DNA from: Podospora bellae-mahoneyi
Lineage: Eukaryota > Ascomycota > Sordariomycetes > Sordariales > Podosporaceae
Assembly: GCF_035222275.1 (NCBI RefSeq)
Contig: NC_085885.1
Location: 248,001-312,000, forward strand
DNA length: 64,000 nt
Direction: 5' to 3'
The notes below the pieces were generated by a model that saw nothing but the letters and a program-made list of their open reading frames with translations, did no database searches and was not told where the DNA came from. Below are positions 33,315-44,772 of this stretch, piece after piece (the first letter of the stretch is position 1; the number at the start of each line of letters is the position of its first letter). Made by a program: the position numbers and the translations under genes.

Positions 33315-33795
33315 CTTGTCCGAGGCATGCGCCGGAGTTCACCAGGATACAATTCCACAGATAATCTACCGGATACATTATCCCTATATAAAGGTCGAAG
33401 AGAGAGTCGAAACAAAAAGGACAGGTTACCACGAAGGCACTGCAGGAACTAGGATTTAGCCGGTTTAGCACAGGGAGCAGAATACCGGACAAATTAAACG
33501 ATTGAAGTAATGATATTTAATTAATATAGAGAACATTCGAGCTATATATTATATTTTGAGTACAGATATATGATGCGATATATAGCCCGGTGTTATATAT
33601 ATATTCCTATATAAAACTTTGTAATTTATTAAGTAAATTAGATACATAAATAGTATAAAAAAGATAGTAAAATGAAAAGGTTTTTTATAAATAAATATTA
33701 TATTGAAAGAAACGTAAGACGTATATTTACTTTTAAAACTAAAGCTTAGAACTTTACTTATGAGTACTAAATATTAATTTACATACAAACCTTTA
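33315..33795. other. Transition from gene space to AT-rich desert
   Basis: The first 180 bp should be the promoter of the PDI-like gene, with TATATAAAGG on the plus strand near 33,385. From about 33,500 the composition drops abruptly to AT-rich sequence with TATATA strings. No coding signal. Confidence 0.5.
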
Positions 33796-35291
33796 ACGTA
33801 CATTCTCAGCGAGTGACCCATATCAGCGAGTGACCTACTTTCTACTCAAGGCGACATCTTTGCACTTCACAATAACTTTCCTTTACTATCTAAAATGCCT
33901 ACTACTTCAAAAGAAAGCCAGATAATCTTAGCCCTCCAAGCTCTTTAAAAGGATATTACCGAGTAATTTACGCTCGTACGGAATATTAAAGCTAAATACG
34001 GTATTATAAATAATAACATTTATAATTTCGACGAAATTAAGTTTATAATAAATATTATTTTCGTAAATATAATAATTATAATTTCGGACGGCTTCAATAA
34101 AGTGAAACTAGTTTAGCTTAATAACCGTAAATAAATGACGGTAATGTGAAAAGTTAATATCTTTAGCTAAATTATCTTACCTTTTATTATTATAGTCGTA
34201 TAATACTATATTGCTAACTAATATACCAAATATATTTTACTATTTATTTAACGTATTATAATTATTCATAAAAATAAGATTATTAATCCGGTAAACCTAA
34301 ATTAAATTAAACATTTTAATTATTATATAGCGTTTTATATAAAGGACAAATACTGGTTATTAATCCTCCATAATTACGAAAGTTATTATTCAATTGAATT
34401 TAAGCGTTATAATTAGTAAAATAATATTATTACGCTTTATATATTTTTATATTCTTTTTACTTCCTTTAATTACTTAATATTAATCACTCTAAACGATTA
34501 AAATAGGCGTACGACCGCTAAATTAGAGACTTAATACGTATATATATTAATTACGTAAGTAAGTTCGAGTTTCTCTATACTTTCCGCAAAACCTTCTTTA
34601 CCTCTATACCGGAGAAAAATACATAGGATAGCTTTAAAGGGGCTAGCTTTATATACCGTACGATTTATAGAAGGTACTTTTTAAATTAAATATTAAACTT
34701 CGTACGTTAATACCATTAAACTTACGCGCCGGTACATTACGACCTTAAATTACCTAAATACTACATAACCCTTAAAAAGCTAATTTATAATTAACGTTTC
34801 TTAAAACTTATATCATCAATTAATAAATAATTTCCTAACTTTAATATTCATCAATATAGATTAATTAATTAAAGGTACGATAACTATAATATACTGAATA
34901 GCCTTCCTTTAATTAAAATACGCTTCGCTCTATAAAGTTAGTAAAGTACTAAGTAAACGCCGAAAACTAAAAAAAAAATATACGTAAGGCTTAGAGGGTC
35001 ATTTACTGTATAAGAGGCACAGGCCGTGGATGGGGAAGGAGTATAGGAAACTTAGCCGGAAAGTAGTAATGCAGGGGGGGCTTATACGAAGGTTCGGTGC
35101 TGTAATATATGCGGCAAGCCTGGCCATAATGCGCGCACTTACTAGGAGGTTGCAGAAGCATTTGATTCAGCTGTTTCTAATAATTATAGTTAATTGCTTC
35201 TACTAATATGGTGTAATTGAGGATGGTTTGTTAGAGTGTGGTGAGAGGTAGGTCACTCGCTGATATGGGTTACTCGCTGATAATGTACGTT
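33796..35291 (+). mobile_element. Pogo/Fot-type DNA transposon, RIP-degraded, complete ends
   Basis: 1.5-kb element with 43-bp terminal inverted repeats (33,796-33,838 and 35,249-35,291; 41 of 43 positions match). It is flanked by TA on both sides (33,794-33,795 and 35,292-35,293), the Tc1/mariner/pogo target duplication. Each TIR contains TCAGCGAGTGACC twice, separated by CATA. The transposase is on the plus strand. The ends are less decayed than the interior. Confidence 0.85.
33895..35200 (+). pseudogene. Pogo-type transposase remnant
   Basis: It starts MPTTSKESQIILALQAL, matching the N terminus of fungal pogo/Fot transposases (helix-turn-helix), then is broken by many TAA/TAG stops consistent with RIP. 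At the end it encodes a zinc-knuckle-like CNICGKPGHNARTY, where the last residue replaces the expected Cys (TGC to TAC). The DDE core cannot be read reliably. Confidence 0.75.
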
Positions 35292-37928
35292 ACTAATTTT
35301 ATTACACCGTAAATACCTCTCTTCCTGAATTCGATTTCTTTCTTTTAACTACATCATCTTTTTAAGCTTCATTCTGTAAAATAAAGTCGTTATTTTATTT
35401 ATCTCTATTAATTTTCTCTATACGACCCTTCTTTTTTAGTAATAATAATTTATAAAAATCATTATGACAATATGGAATGAGCATCTTTTATTAAATTAAA
35501 GCAGTTTAAACTTTTAAATTTATACTTTTAAATATTAACAGAATAATTAAACGAGCTTTTTCTTTTGAATGTAGTAAAATAAATCAAAGATTAAAATGAC
35601 CGGTTCGATTTTTCTATTAAGGAATGAATATAACTTATAGGTTAATTAACTAATTTCATTAATGAAAGTAAAATCCAAATGTACTATTAGTATTTATAAT
35701 AAAGGCATTTTAATGAGTAATATTAATAGTAAAATTCAAAATATATTTTTTCATTGATTTTGAACTTAACAAAGTAATAATGGGTATTGTTTTATAAAAT
35801 GATGAATACATTATACAGTGTAGATCATGAACTGTTTTATATAATAAGACATTATTAGAGTTAGAAGAAATATCATTAGGCTTTTATTATGATTTTTATC
35901 AAAATTTTTACAAGATACTTTCAAATTTCTAAAAGAAAAAATACATGATTTTCAATAATCAATCTTTATATTTTATTTTTGTATTTCATTGGAGTTAGTA
36001 TATCACTAATATTATGATTTAAAGGTTTAAAATATACTAAATTCTTTACTATGGTATAAATATAAAATTTTCTTTTAATCTGATATAATATTTAGTAGAT
36101 GGACTAAATGTCTTCTACCTAACTAACTACGTCTGTATAAATAAGGGGCCTGTTTGTAAGGGAAGGTTTTTTAGGTTATAGATATATCTATATATTAGCC
36201 TTGTAGGTATTTTTAGTAACTTTTAATGGTTAATTAACAATATCTCTACTTACCATTTTTATATCATCTTAGTACTTTTCTTTCTTTCATATGCAATTAA
36301 ACTACTTTATAAACCTTTTATATTTTAGTTAATACTTAATTTGTTTTCTATTACCTATACCAAGTAATGATTTTTCAAAAAATAGAAAGGTTCCGGGGTA
36401 TAATATAAAAGAAAGGAGATAGTAACTTCACCAACTACTAAAGCAACAAAATAAATACTAATACCAAGAGGCTTAAATAACTTTAAATAGCAGTATTGAA
36501 AAGTTGTATTTCCCTAATCTTATTAAAGGTTATTTACTAATAGTTACTAAGTAAATATTTATAGTTAAAATAGACTTTAGTCTTTTACCTTTAATAAAAT
36601 TTAAACTTAATAATTAAATAGAATAGTTAAGTTAAGTGTACATTTTACACTTTTAATTAGGCTAAAATTGAAATGTGTGACACCCAAGAAATATAGAATT
36701 AGCGGGAAAAAGTATAATAATTAACCGTTAGAGGTAAATAAAATATTTAGAAGAATTATTACTATATAAGCATTCTATAACCATAGACTATTTTACTTTG
36801 ACCCCTAAAAAAACTCCTCTACTTATAGGGGCCTAGTTAGTGAAATTTCTATAAGTAAAGCCATTAATGATAATTTAAATTAAAAGTATCAATTATTTTG
36901 GCTTTCTATGTAAAAAGATATGAATTTAGTCTATAAGGTAAAGCTAACTATTATAAAGGCAATTATACTCATTTTGGTTTTCAATATTTATACTTTATTG
37001 GCAATATTAAAAGGTTGTAAAGTAGGAGTTGAGTAATAGGGACTAATTTTCTACTTTTATACTATGGCTTTAAAACATAAAAGAGATAAATCCTATTACT
37101 TAGTATCCGGTGGGTATTCATTTAATAGATTATTGTACTTTTTTAATCTTAGTCTGATAATTTATATTTCATTCGTTTCAAATAGAGAAAAAATGGTTTT
37201 TTCAATGTTTTTTAAAGGTGCTAAAAAGTATTACGTTTAATTAAAGTTCAATAAACCTTCCATTTCGAAATTTTGTTTTTAATCATAGTACAATAAATAG
37301 AGCTACTAATTAAGTACTATATTTTATATATTTGTAGTTTCGTATAGTTGTTTCAACTTTATTAACAGGCAATATGTAGATAAATAGTAGAAGCCAATAA
37401 TATATAGTATAAGTAAAAAGGTGAATTCAATAAAGAGAGCGAGAATCCCAAAAGAAAATCTGTACAGTATAAAAGGTAAGTAATCCAGCTTATTATTTAA
37501 TATACTACCCGTTGCTGAAACAATATTAAAACCTATTAACTTGCCTAACTATACCTTTTAAAATATTAAGCTAATATTGTCTTCTTCCATATATACTCTC
37601 TCGTATATAAAAAGAAAAAACCACTCTAACTCCCTATAATACTAGCCTATATAATTAAAATTCTTCTATTCCATTATTATTTTATATATATTATTCATCA
37701 GTTACTATACTTGGATATCAGTAACAGTCAAAATATTAAAAGTCCGTTGAACCTACCTATATTCTTATCATATATATCGATATCAAGTATATAATTGTTA
37801 TGGTATGGTAGAATTAACCAAGTGCTACGCAGGAATAAAATCTCTATAGCCTTGCGGGCTAAAATACAACAACCAGGGAGCAACAAGAATGGTAGCCGCA
37901 CATATCCCCAGGCACAGTATATATTGTG
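35292..37928. other. AT-rich desert, no identifiable gene
   Basis: 2.6 kb of low-complexity AT-rich sequence. A GC-richer snippet near 36,140 (AAGGGGCCTG) and a 21-bp string at 36,820-36,840 that recurs at 46,396-46,416 may mark ends of very old elements. No coding remnants are recognised. Confidence 0.5.
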
Positions 37929-37929
37929 A
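37800..37929 (-). repeat. Probable end of another LTR-type element
   Basis: GC-richer island. Read on the minus strand, it begins TGTCACAATATATACTG directly after a purine-rich AGAGGGGGTAG. That is the arrangement of a polypurine tract followed by an LTR 5' end. Only the start can be seen, and the other end is not defined. Confidence 0.35.
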
Positions 37930-37953
37930 CACTACCCCCTCTACACACATCTC

Positions 37954-38352
37954 TATGACGAACCCCTGTACAGAACCTCTGAAAGGGACACTGGTTGAAG
38001 GCTACTTCTGACAATTGGTTCGGTGCAGCTAAAGAGTGCACAACAAGATGTCTCAATGTAAACACAAGAATACCGTGAATACAAGCTTGAATTGCATACT
38101 GCGGAACTGTCTATCTACACCAGCCAGTTCCTCCGTATATATAGATCAGGGGACCGTGGACCGTTGACTTACAGACGGTCCTCGGTCCTCTCCGGATTGG
38201 CCGATACTGGACCGTGGACCGTGAGACCCACTACGGTCCCCGGTCCCCACCTTATTGGTCCGTTCCGTCCTGCTGGACCGTGAGCCCCGCTCGATCGCCC
38301 GGTCCAGCCCTGATTGGTCCGGTGTGCCCCACTGTCTCCCAAAACCGTGACA
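37954..38352 (-). repeat. LTR copy A1 (U3 type A)
   Basis: About 399 bp, oriented minus. The U3 half (38,147-38,352) is GC-rich, with repeated GGACCG/CGGTCC strings, and is almost identical to copy A2 (two transitions in about 207 bp). The R-U5 half contains the shared TATA, stem-loop (GGAACTG/CAGTTCC) and AAGGGA...GGTTCTG core, although its middle differs from other copies. Flanks ATCTC and TGTTA do not match, so it is not a simple solo LTR. Confidence 0.8.
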
Positions 38353-41300
38353 TGTTACTATAGTAATAAAGGATACTTAAGTAATGATTATTTTCACGAT
38401 TAGCGTAAAAAAATATTTTAATGTTAATTATTTTAATACTATATATTTAGGATTAATAAACGTTAATACTATATTGTAATAAAGGTTATAAGGCCGGAGC
38501 TAATATAGAAATAACCTTAAGTGTTTTAATGACGGTAAAGTAAAATATTTTAAAAAGGATTATTAGGCATTCAAATAACTTAGCTAAAAAAAGAGATTCT
38601 AGTAATTACTATATCGAAGGGTCCGAAGATTATAAAAGTTATAGTTATCGGGTATTAATAGAATAAAGCGGTAAACTTCCAAGAAAACTTTAATTAATAT
38701 ACTAAATGAAAAGAGATAAAGTTCTAAAAAGTAAAAGAAATATTAAAAACTAAAGGCGGAGTACGAGGAAAGAGATTTTTAAACATAAGTACTATATAAT
38801 TAATTAATGTATATTATAATAAAAATTACTGTAGAAATTATTAAAAGTAATAGTTTCATACCAAAACTTATTAAATAAATAGTATTAAAGAAGTTATACG
38901 GTAAATACAAAGCTATGATTTCATAAATTATATTACGGCCTATAAAAGCACTCATATAAGAGCTAAAAAAATATTAAAAACGTAAAAAAGTTATTAATCT
39001 TAAAACCGCGAAGTTATAAAGAAACATATTAATATCTATATAATGAATATCCTCTAAAATATCATATAACTTTGTTTTAAATATCCGAAATATCGGAAAG
39101 CACTTTAGTTTTAATATATTATATATAAATATATAAAGTATTACTAATTTAAACTACTATATAATTACTAGCTGCTACGTAAGGTAAATGAAGAAAGTAA
39201 ACTATAATTAATCAAGAGGACTATAATTAAATAGAAAAAACCTTAATAAAAAAATCTAAACGATTACCTTTTATAAAAAGTTTAGTATTCTCTTAAATTA
39301 AACGATAGCCTTTGGGTTATATAGTTCGTACCGAGGTAAGTAGAATGCTACGTTAGATATATAGACGGTTAAAATATAAACGATAATATATATTTATAAA
39401 AATAAAATATGACAATAGTACTTACGAATAAACTACGCTATATATTTACGAAAGAAAGTTAAACGGTATTATTAAATTATTTTAAATTAAACAAAAAATT
39501 ATTATTGAATATCTAAAAATACTAAGAAAGTATAATATAGGAAGTAAAAAGAGGTACGAGAGTATAATTTAAAAAAAATTATATTAAGAAATAATGTACA
39601 GTAAAAAACTATTCTTAAACGATATAACCGTTTAAGAAACGATTAGCGGCCCTTTACGGGGGCTATTAACCTTTAACAAGTTACCCAATAGTATTTTTAA
39701 AAATATTAATATTAAATACAAAGTATAAAATAAAGACTTAATACTTATGAACAAAGTTATTACTATATAAAGAAAAGGTAAAAAAACTATATGTTTTTAA
39801 ATTATTATATATTAAAAAATCTTAAAATAATAATATTAATAATAAAAATACGGAAATAAATTTGATTTTACTATAGTTTATATATTAGATAGGATACTAT
39901 AAAGAAAAAGGAGGAATAAATCGTTATATAAATACTATTCATTACGTAAAAGATTCATAAAGAATAATACCCCTAAATATTATAGTCGAAAGAAATATAA
40001 TTTTAATTATATTCATTATTCTAAATATAGGACCCTCGGAGGATATAATCCTTAACTAACTATAGTATAAAAATTATAATTTAAATATTGATTGAAAATA
40101 TAGTAATTATTTATAACTAAAAGAACCTTAAAAGTATTTAACTAATAAAAAAAGATTAGGAGTACATATAAAGTAAAGTATAAGATAAATACCCTGCACG
40201 GCATTACCGTATAAAAGTGAAAAAATAATAATGTACATTATTAATATACATATTAAAATCGAAAAAGTAAAGTTAACGACGTTAATAAAAATATCGGAAG
40301 TTAATAAGTACGCTTATTATAATAATATAAAAAAAGGTAAAAAAAAGTATTACCGGTAGAATATCGAGAATACCTAACCTTTACGGCTAAATACGTAAAA
40401 GGATTTTTAAAGCGAAAACCGTAAAACTACGAAATTAAATTGAAAAAAAAGTTACACTATAATTATTTAAAGTCTATTATACTAATAATAAATAAAGTAA
40501 AAAGCTACGGAAATACTAAAACAAAAATTTTTTAAAAAATATTAAGGAGTTTATAATACTAATGAAATACCCTATATTCTTTATACAGGAAAAAAAAGAG
40601 GCTTACGATTATATATAGATTACTACTAACTAGATAATAAAATAGTAAGAAATAACTATCCGCTACTATTAATATCTAGGTCGTAGAATTAACTAATAGG
40701 GGCGCGATACTTTATCCGCTTAGATATACTTATCGGGTACGCCTATATACGGATTAAAAAAGGAAACGAATAGAAAATAGTATTTCGTATACTTTATAAT
40801 TATTTCGAATATCTTATAATACTATTTAGGTGAATTAATACGTCCGTACCGTTTTGATTTATCGTTAACTATATAATACAGAAATACTTCGATAAAATAA
40901 TAATATACTATCTCGATAATATTTTTATTTACTTCCGTGTTTTAGAAAAGTATAAGCGATACGTATAAAAGATACTAGACGCGCCATACGGAGCTGGACT
41001 TTTAATTAATAAAAAAACCGAGTTTTAAATATAAAAGATAGTATATTTAAAATATTTAATATCGATAAGCGAGGTTCGTATAAAACTTAGGAAAATCGCG
41101 ATAATTAAGGACTAGCCTACGGCGTAGTTATAAATATACGTTGGGGAATTTTTAAAGTTTATGAATTTCTATCGGATATTTATTCGAGGGTATGTAAGGA
41201 TCGTGCGGCTATTTAACTATTTAATAAAAAAAACGTAAAATTATATTAGGGGTAGGAAAAAGAGTAAGGTTTCTAAAAGTTAAAAGAGGCTATTTTAAAA

Positions 41301-43253
41301 GACCCGGTATTTAAATTACTAGACTTTAATCGACTATTTAAGGTCGAGGCGGATATATTAAACTATACACGGTAGTTTAGTTTTCGAAAAAGTTCGAGGG
41401 GATACGTTACAACTATTTAATCTATAATAAAAAACCATTTACTATTATCGAAATATTCGAAGAGTAAAGGCTATACTTTAATAGTATTAAATATAAAATA
41501 TAGGTCCATACGGATTATAAAAACCTATAGTACTTTACTACTACGAATATCTTTAACGTATAATAAGTATAATAATTAAAGTTTCTTTTAGAATTTAATT
41601 TATAAATTAATTAATAAAAAAGTTAAAACGTTAAAGTAAATATATTCAACCGGCGTACCGACTACTATAAGGATATACCTAAGGAGTTACTACCATTGCT
41701 TAGAGAGGTATTAAACGGTACTTTTAAGTATTTACTATAGTTATAAATAAAGTATTACGTAATATATTATAAAAAAAATACTTTTAATAAATATTAAAGG
41801 AAATTAGGTAATAATACTATAAATAATATTAAAAAAAAAGTTAAAGCTATAAAGTGTTTAAAAAAATAATTAAAGAAAACTATAGTATAAAAATTAAGTA
41901 TACGTAAAGTTAAGTAATAGGACGGTATTAATAATAAATATTTACGGATGGAAGCTCGGAAGATATATAAATATCGTAAAGATTATAAAAAAATTAAATA
42001 GTATTTTAATTAATTAAGAATTAAAAAAAACGTTAAAGAAACTATCTAGGTATACTATATATACGAAAAAATAAAAGTTATAAAATATAAGCTTTATAGA
42101 TTTCTAAAGCCACTACTAATAGCGGAATAATTATAGAGTTGAATTATAGTAAACTTTATTATGAATTTACTAAAATCTAAAAACACGGTAATTCATATTA
42201 AGCATAATAATATATTAACGGTAGTCGATAAACTTATTAAATAAATATACTTTTTACTATATAAAGAAATTTAGTCGGTAAAGTAATTAACGGATACAGT
42301 ATTATAGTACATTATAGTAATATATATATAGCTAAAGGGGTTTATTACGGATCGCGATACTAAATTCGTATCGAAATTTTAAGAAGTATTAATAACGAAG
42401 TTAAAGGTAATAAATAAAGTGTCTTCGGCCTACTACCCTTAGACGGAGGGTTAAACGGAACGATTTAATTAAATCGTAAAATAATACTTATAGAATTATG
42501 TTAATTTCGAATAAAACGATTAAATTAAATTATTACTTATAAGATAAATAGCGTGTAATATATCGCTAATTAAAATTACGAAAGTTGTACCTTTCTTCGC
42601 GAATTTTAGCTATAACACAGACCTATAGTAAGGACCTACCGTTAAGGTACCTAAGGTTAGAATTAAGGCAAATAAAATATATATTTTTTATAGTAAGCAT
42701 AAGTAAAAACTAGAATTTATAAAGGAAAGGATACGGAAATATTATAATACTAAAAAGCTTGAGAGACCTCGCTTTAAAAGAAGAGATATAGTATTCCTCT
42801 CTATATGTAATTTATATATTGAAAGACCTCGTAAATAGCTAGACTATAAAAGAGTAGGCCTGTTTAGGGCCAAAAGAAAAATATCGGAAACGGTATTGAA
42901 CTAAAACTACCTAGTATAATATATTACAATTAAATACCTTTTATATTTTACTTTTAAAACCCGTACTACCTGTAAGTAAGGTTAATATATAAAAGGTAAT
43001 AAACGATAAAGAGGAAAAGTGTAATATAAAAAAATCTTAAATTTACGGTTTAATGAAGGTTAATTAAGGTATTTAGTTAATGAATTAAAGTATCCGGCTA
43101 TGAATAATTCGTACAAACTATAAATATATTTTAACTACTTCAATAAACTAAAAGAATTTTACCGGTAATACCTAAAACCGATTAAAACTAACGTAAGTAA
43201 AAATAAATCTAAGCTTAAAAGGACTTCGTTAGGTACTTTTAAACTTAAAAAAA

Positions 43254-43325
43254 ACCCTAGTAAGAGTCGAAACTACGCCTTTAATAAAGTAATTAGCGTA
43301 CTATATACTATACTATAAACTGAAA
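43254..43325 (-). pseudogene. tRNA-like relic 1, RIP-decayed
   Basis: On the minus strand, TAGTATAGTATATAGTAC resembles a D-arm with A box, and GTTTCGACTC resembles a B box. A T8 run, the RNA polymerase III terminator pattern, follows directly. Stems are imperfect, as expected after RIP. It shares its D-arm with relic 2, 212 bp away. No functional tRNA is claimed. Confidence 0.35.
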
Positions 43326-43464
43326 AGGTAAAAAATGAATCTAGGCTTAACTAATACTATACGTTTTCATTACTATAAAAAAAAGTCGAAAACGCACTAC
43401 TAGTAAAATAATAAAATAGATCTAGGCTTTAGAAAACTTTATCGGGTTCTTTAAACCTAGAAGC

Positions 43465-43534
43465 ACCTTAACGGGAGTTAAACCCGTACCTTCGATATAA
43501 GTAATTAACGTACTATACACTATACTATAAGGTT
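43465..43534 (-). pseudogene. tRNA-like relic 2, RIP-decayed
   Basis: 70 nt on the minus strand that fold in tRNA order. The acceptor AACCTTA pairs with TAAGGTG (6 of 7). The D-arm GTATAGTGTATAGTAC is followed by an anticodon arm with one mismatch. The perfect T-stem ACGGG/CCCGT encloses the 7-nt loop TTTAACT, a RIP-like version of TTCGAxT. The anticodon cannot be assigned with confidence. No T-run follows. Confidence 0.4.
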
Positions 43535-44347
43535 AAAAGGTATAAAAGGGCTTAAATATAAATAGCGCTACGCGTCTTAACTACTTTATAAAGGGAAAGG
43601 CGCGCTAACAGCGGTATCTTATACGGTTAGAAGGAAAAACTAGCTATACTAAGATTAATACTAAGGTCAGGAAACGGCTAGTTAGGTAAAATAAAGGATT
43701 AGGCGGAGGGGTTGATACTAGAAGTAACGGTAGCGGGAGGGTCGAGCGTAAGTACTACCTTACTAATAATAACGGTACCCCGCCCCGATAGATATGGTTT
43801 CTACTAGCGAAGGTAGGTTAAGTATATAACGGCTTTTTACGCTTTATACGTAACTTTTTTCGGCTTTATGGTAAGCGTTTAAAAGTCGTTACTTAGTAGC
43901 TAGCTCCTCTAAAGATAAACGACGACGGTACTCGGTAACTAAGCGCTTGACTAAATAAAGTTAAATAGAGTAATAAAAGAGAAAGGGACTAACCGACTTA
44001 TAGTAATATGAGTGCCCGACGCGTTATAAGTACGGCCTTAACGTATATACTCGCCGTAACGGAAATAACGCTCGTAAAAGCGATAAATTAAGTTATAAGC
44101 GGTATAAAAGGAATAGGGTATAGTAATAAAGCCTTTAAGGTCAATAAAGGCGGCTAGGGCTAAACGATAACGGTACTACTAACTAACGCTCGGATTAGGG
44201 GGTTATAGGGACTTAGAAACTCTATAACGGTTAAATATCGTAGCGATAGGGAAAAGAAAAGGACTTATAAGTAAATAAAAAGTAGGCGATAGGCGGTTAT
44301 TTTAGGCCTTAGGTTAACGGGACTTCGACCTAGGAGGAGAGGTATTA

Positions 44348-44772
44348 TATTATAGTTAAACCAATAAATAAGACGGACTATGTGCGGGGCACAAAACGTG
44401 TAGCTAATCGGTAGTAGGACTAATTAGGAGAAAGATACATAATTATAAATAACCGACTGGAAAGATATAGGAATCGCGGCAATATATTTAATAGCGAGCT
44501 ACGGAGGACTATAGCGGTTATTATAATTATTAGGAATAAGCGGAATAATTACTATAATTATAGCTTAGTATAAGGTTTATATATACGGAGGAACTGGCTA
44601 GTGTAAATAGACAGTTCCGTAGTATGCAATTCAAGTCACAATCGTTGATATTTAGACTATTGTAATCGAGGCAAGCTACTATTATACACTGTTTAGCTGT
44701 ACCGAACCAGGATTGTTCAGAAGTACCTTCAACCAGTATCCCTTTTAGAGGTTTTGGAAGAGGTTCGTTATT
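44348..44772 (+). repeat. LTR copy B1 (U3 type B), 3' LTR of gypsy 1
   Basis: RIP-altered start TATTATAGTTAAA aligns with the intact TGTTACAGTTAAA of copy B2. The U3 module contains ATGTGCGGGGCAC. TATATATACGGAGGAACTGG and the stem-loop open the conserved R-U5 core, which ends near GGTTCGTTATT. Same orientation as the gypsy 1 pol upstream. Confidence 0.7.

Larger units (their letters stand above)
38353..44347 (+). mobile_element. Ty3/gypsy retrotransposon 1 internal region, RIP-destroyed
   Basis: AT-rich, with dense stops, but pol order is still visible on the plus strand. The reverse-transcriptase signature RLTIYIDYY-LD then NNYPLPLI lies near 40,590-40,680, RLDILIGYAYIRIKKGNE near 40,720-40,770, and the catalytic YLDD as YLDN near 40,910. 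The RNase H part follows to about 41,650, integrase about 42,000-42,700, and a chromodomain-like FYR-YLKPIKTN at about 43,150. gag would lie at 38.4-40.2 kb but cannot be read. A 3' LTR (type B) follows at 44,348. No same-orientation 5' LTR is seen on the left; copy A1 there is reversed. 43,250-44,347 is non-pol sequence with tRNA-like modules. Confidence 0.75.

Noticed and set aside
37859-38283. Two short frames at 37.9-38.3 kb
   Set aside because: Both fall in LTR sequences, not in genes.
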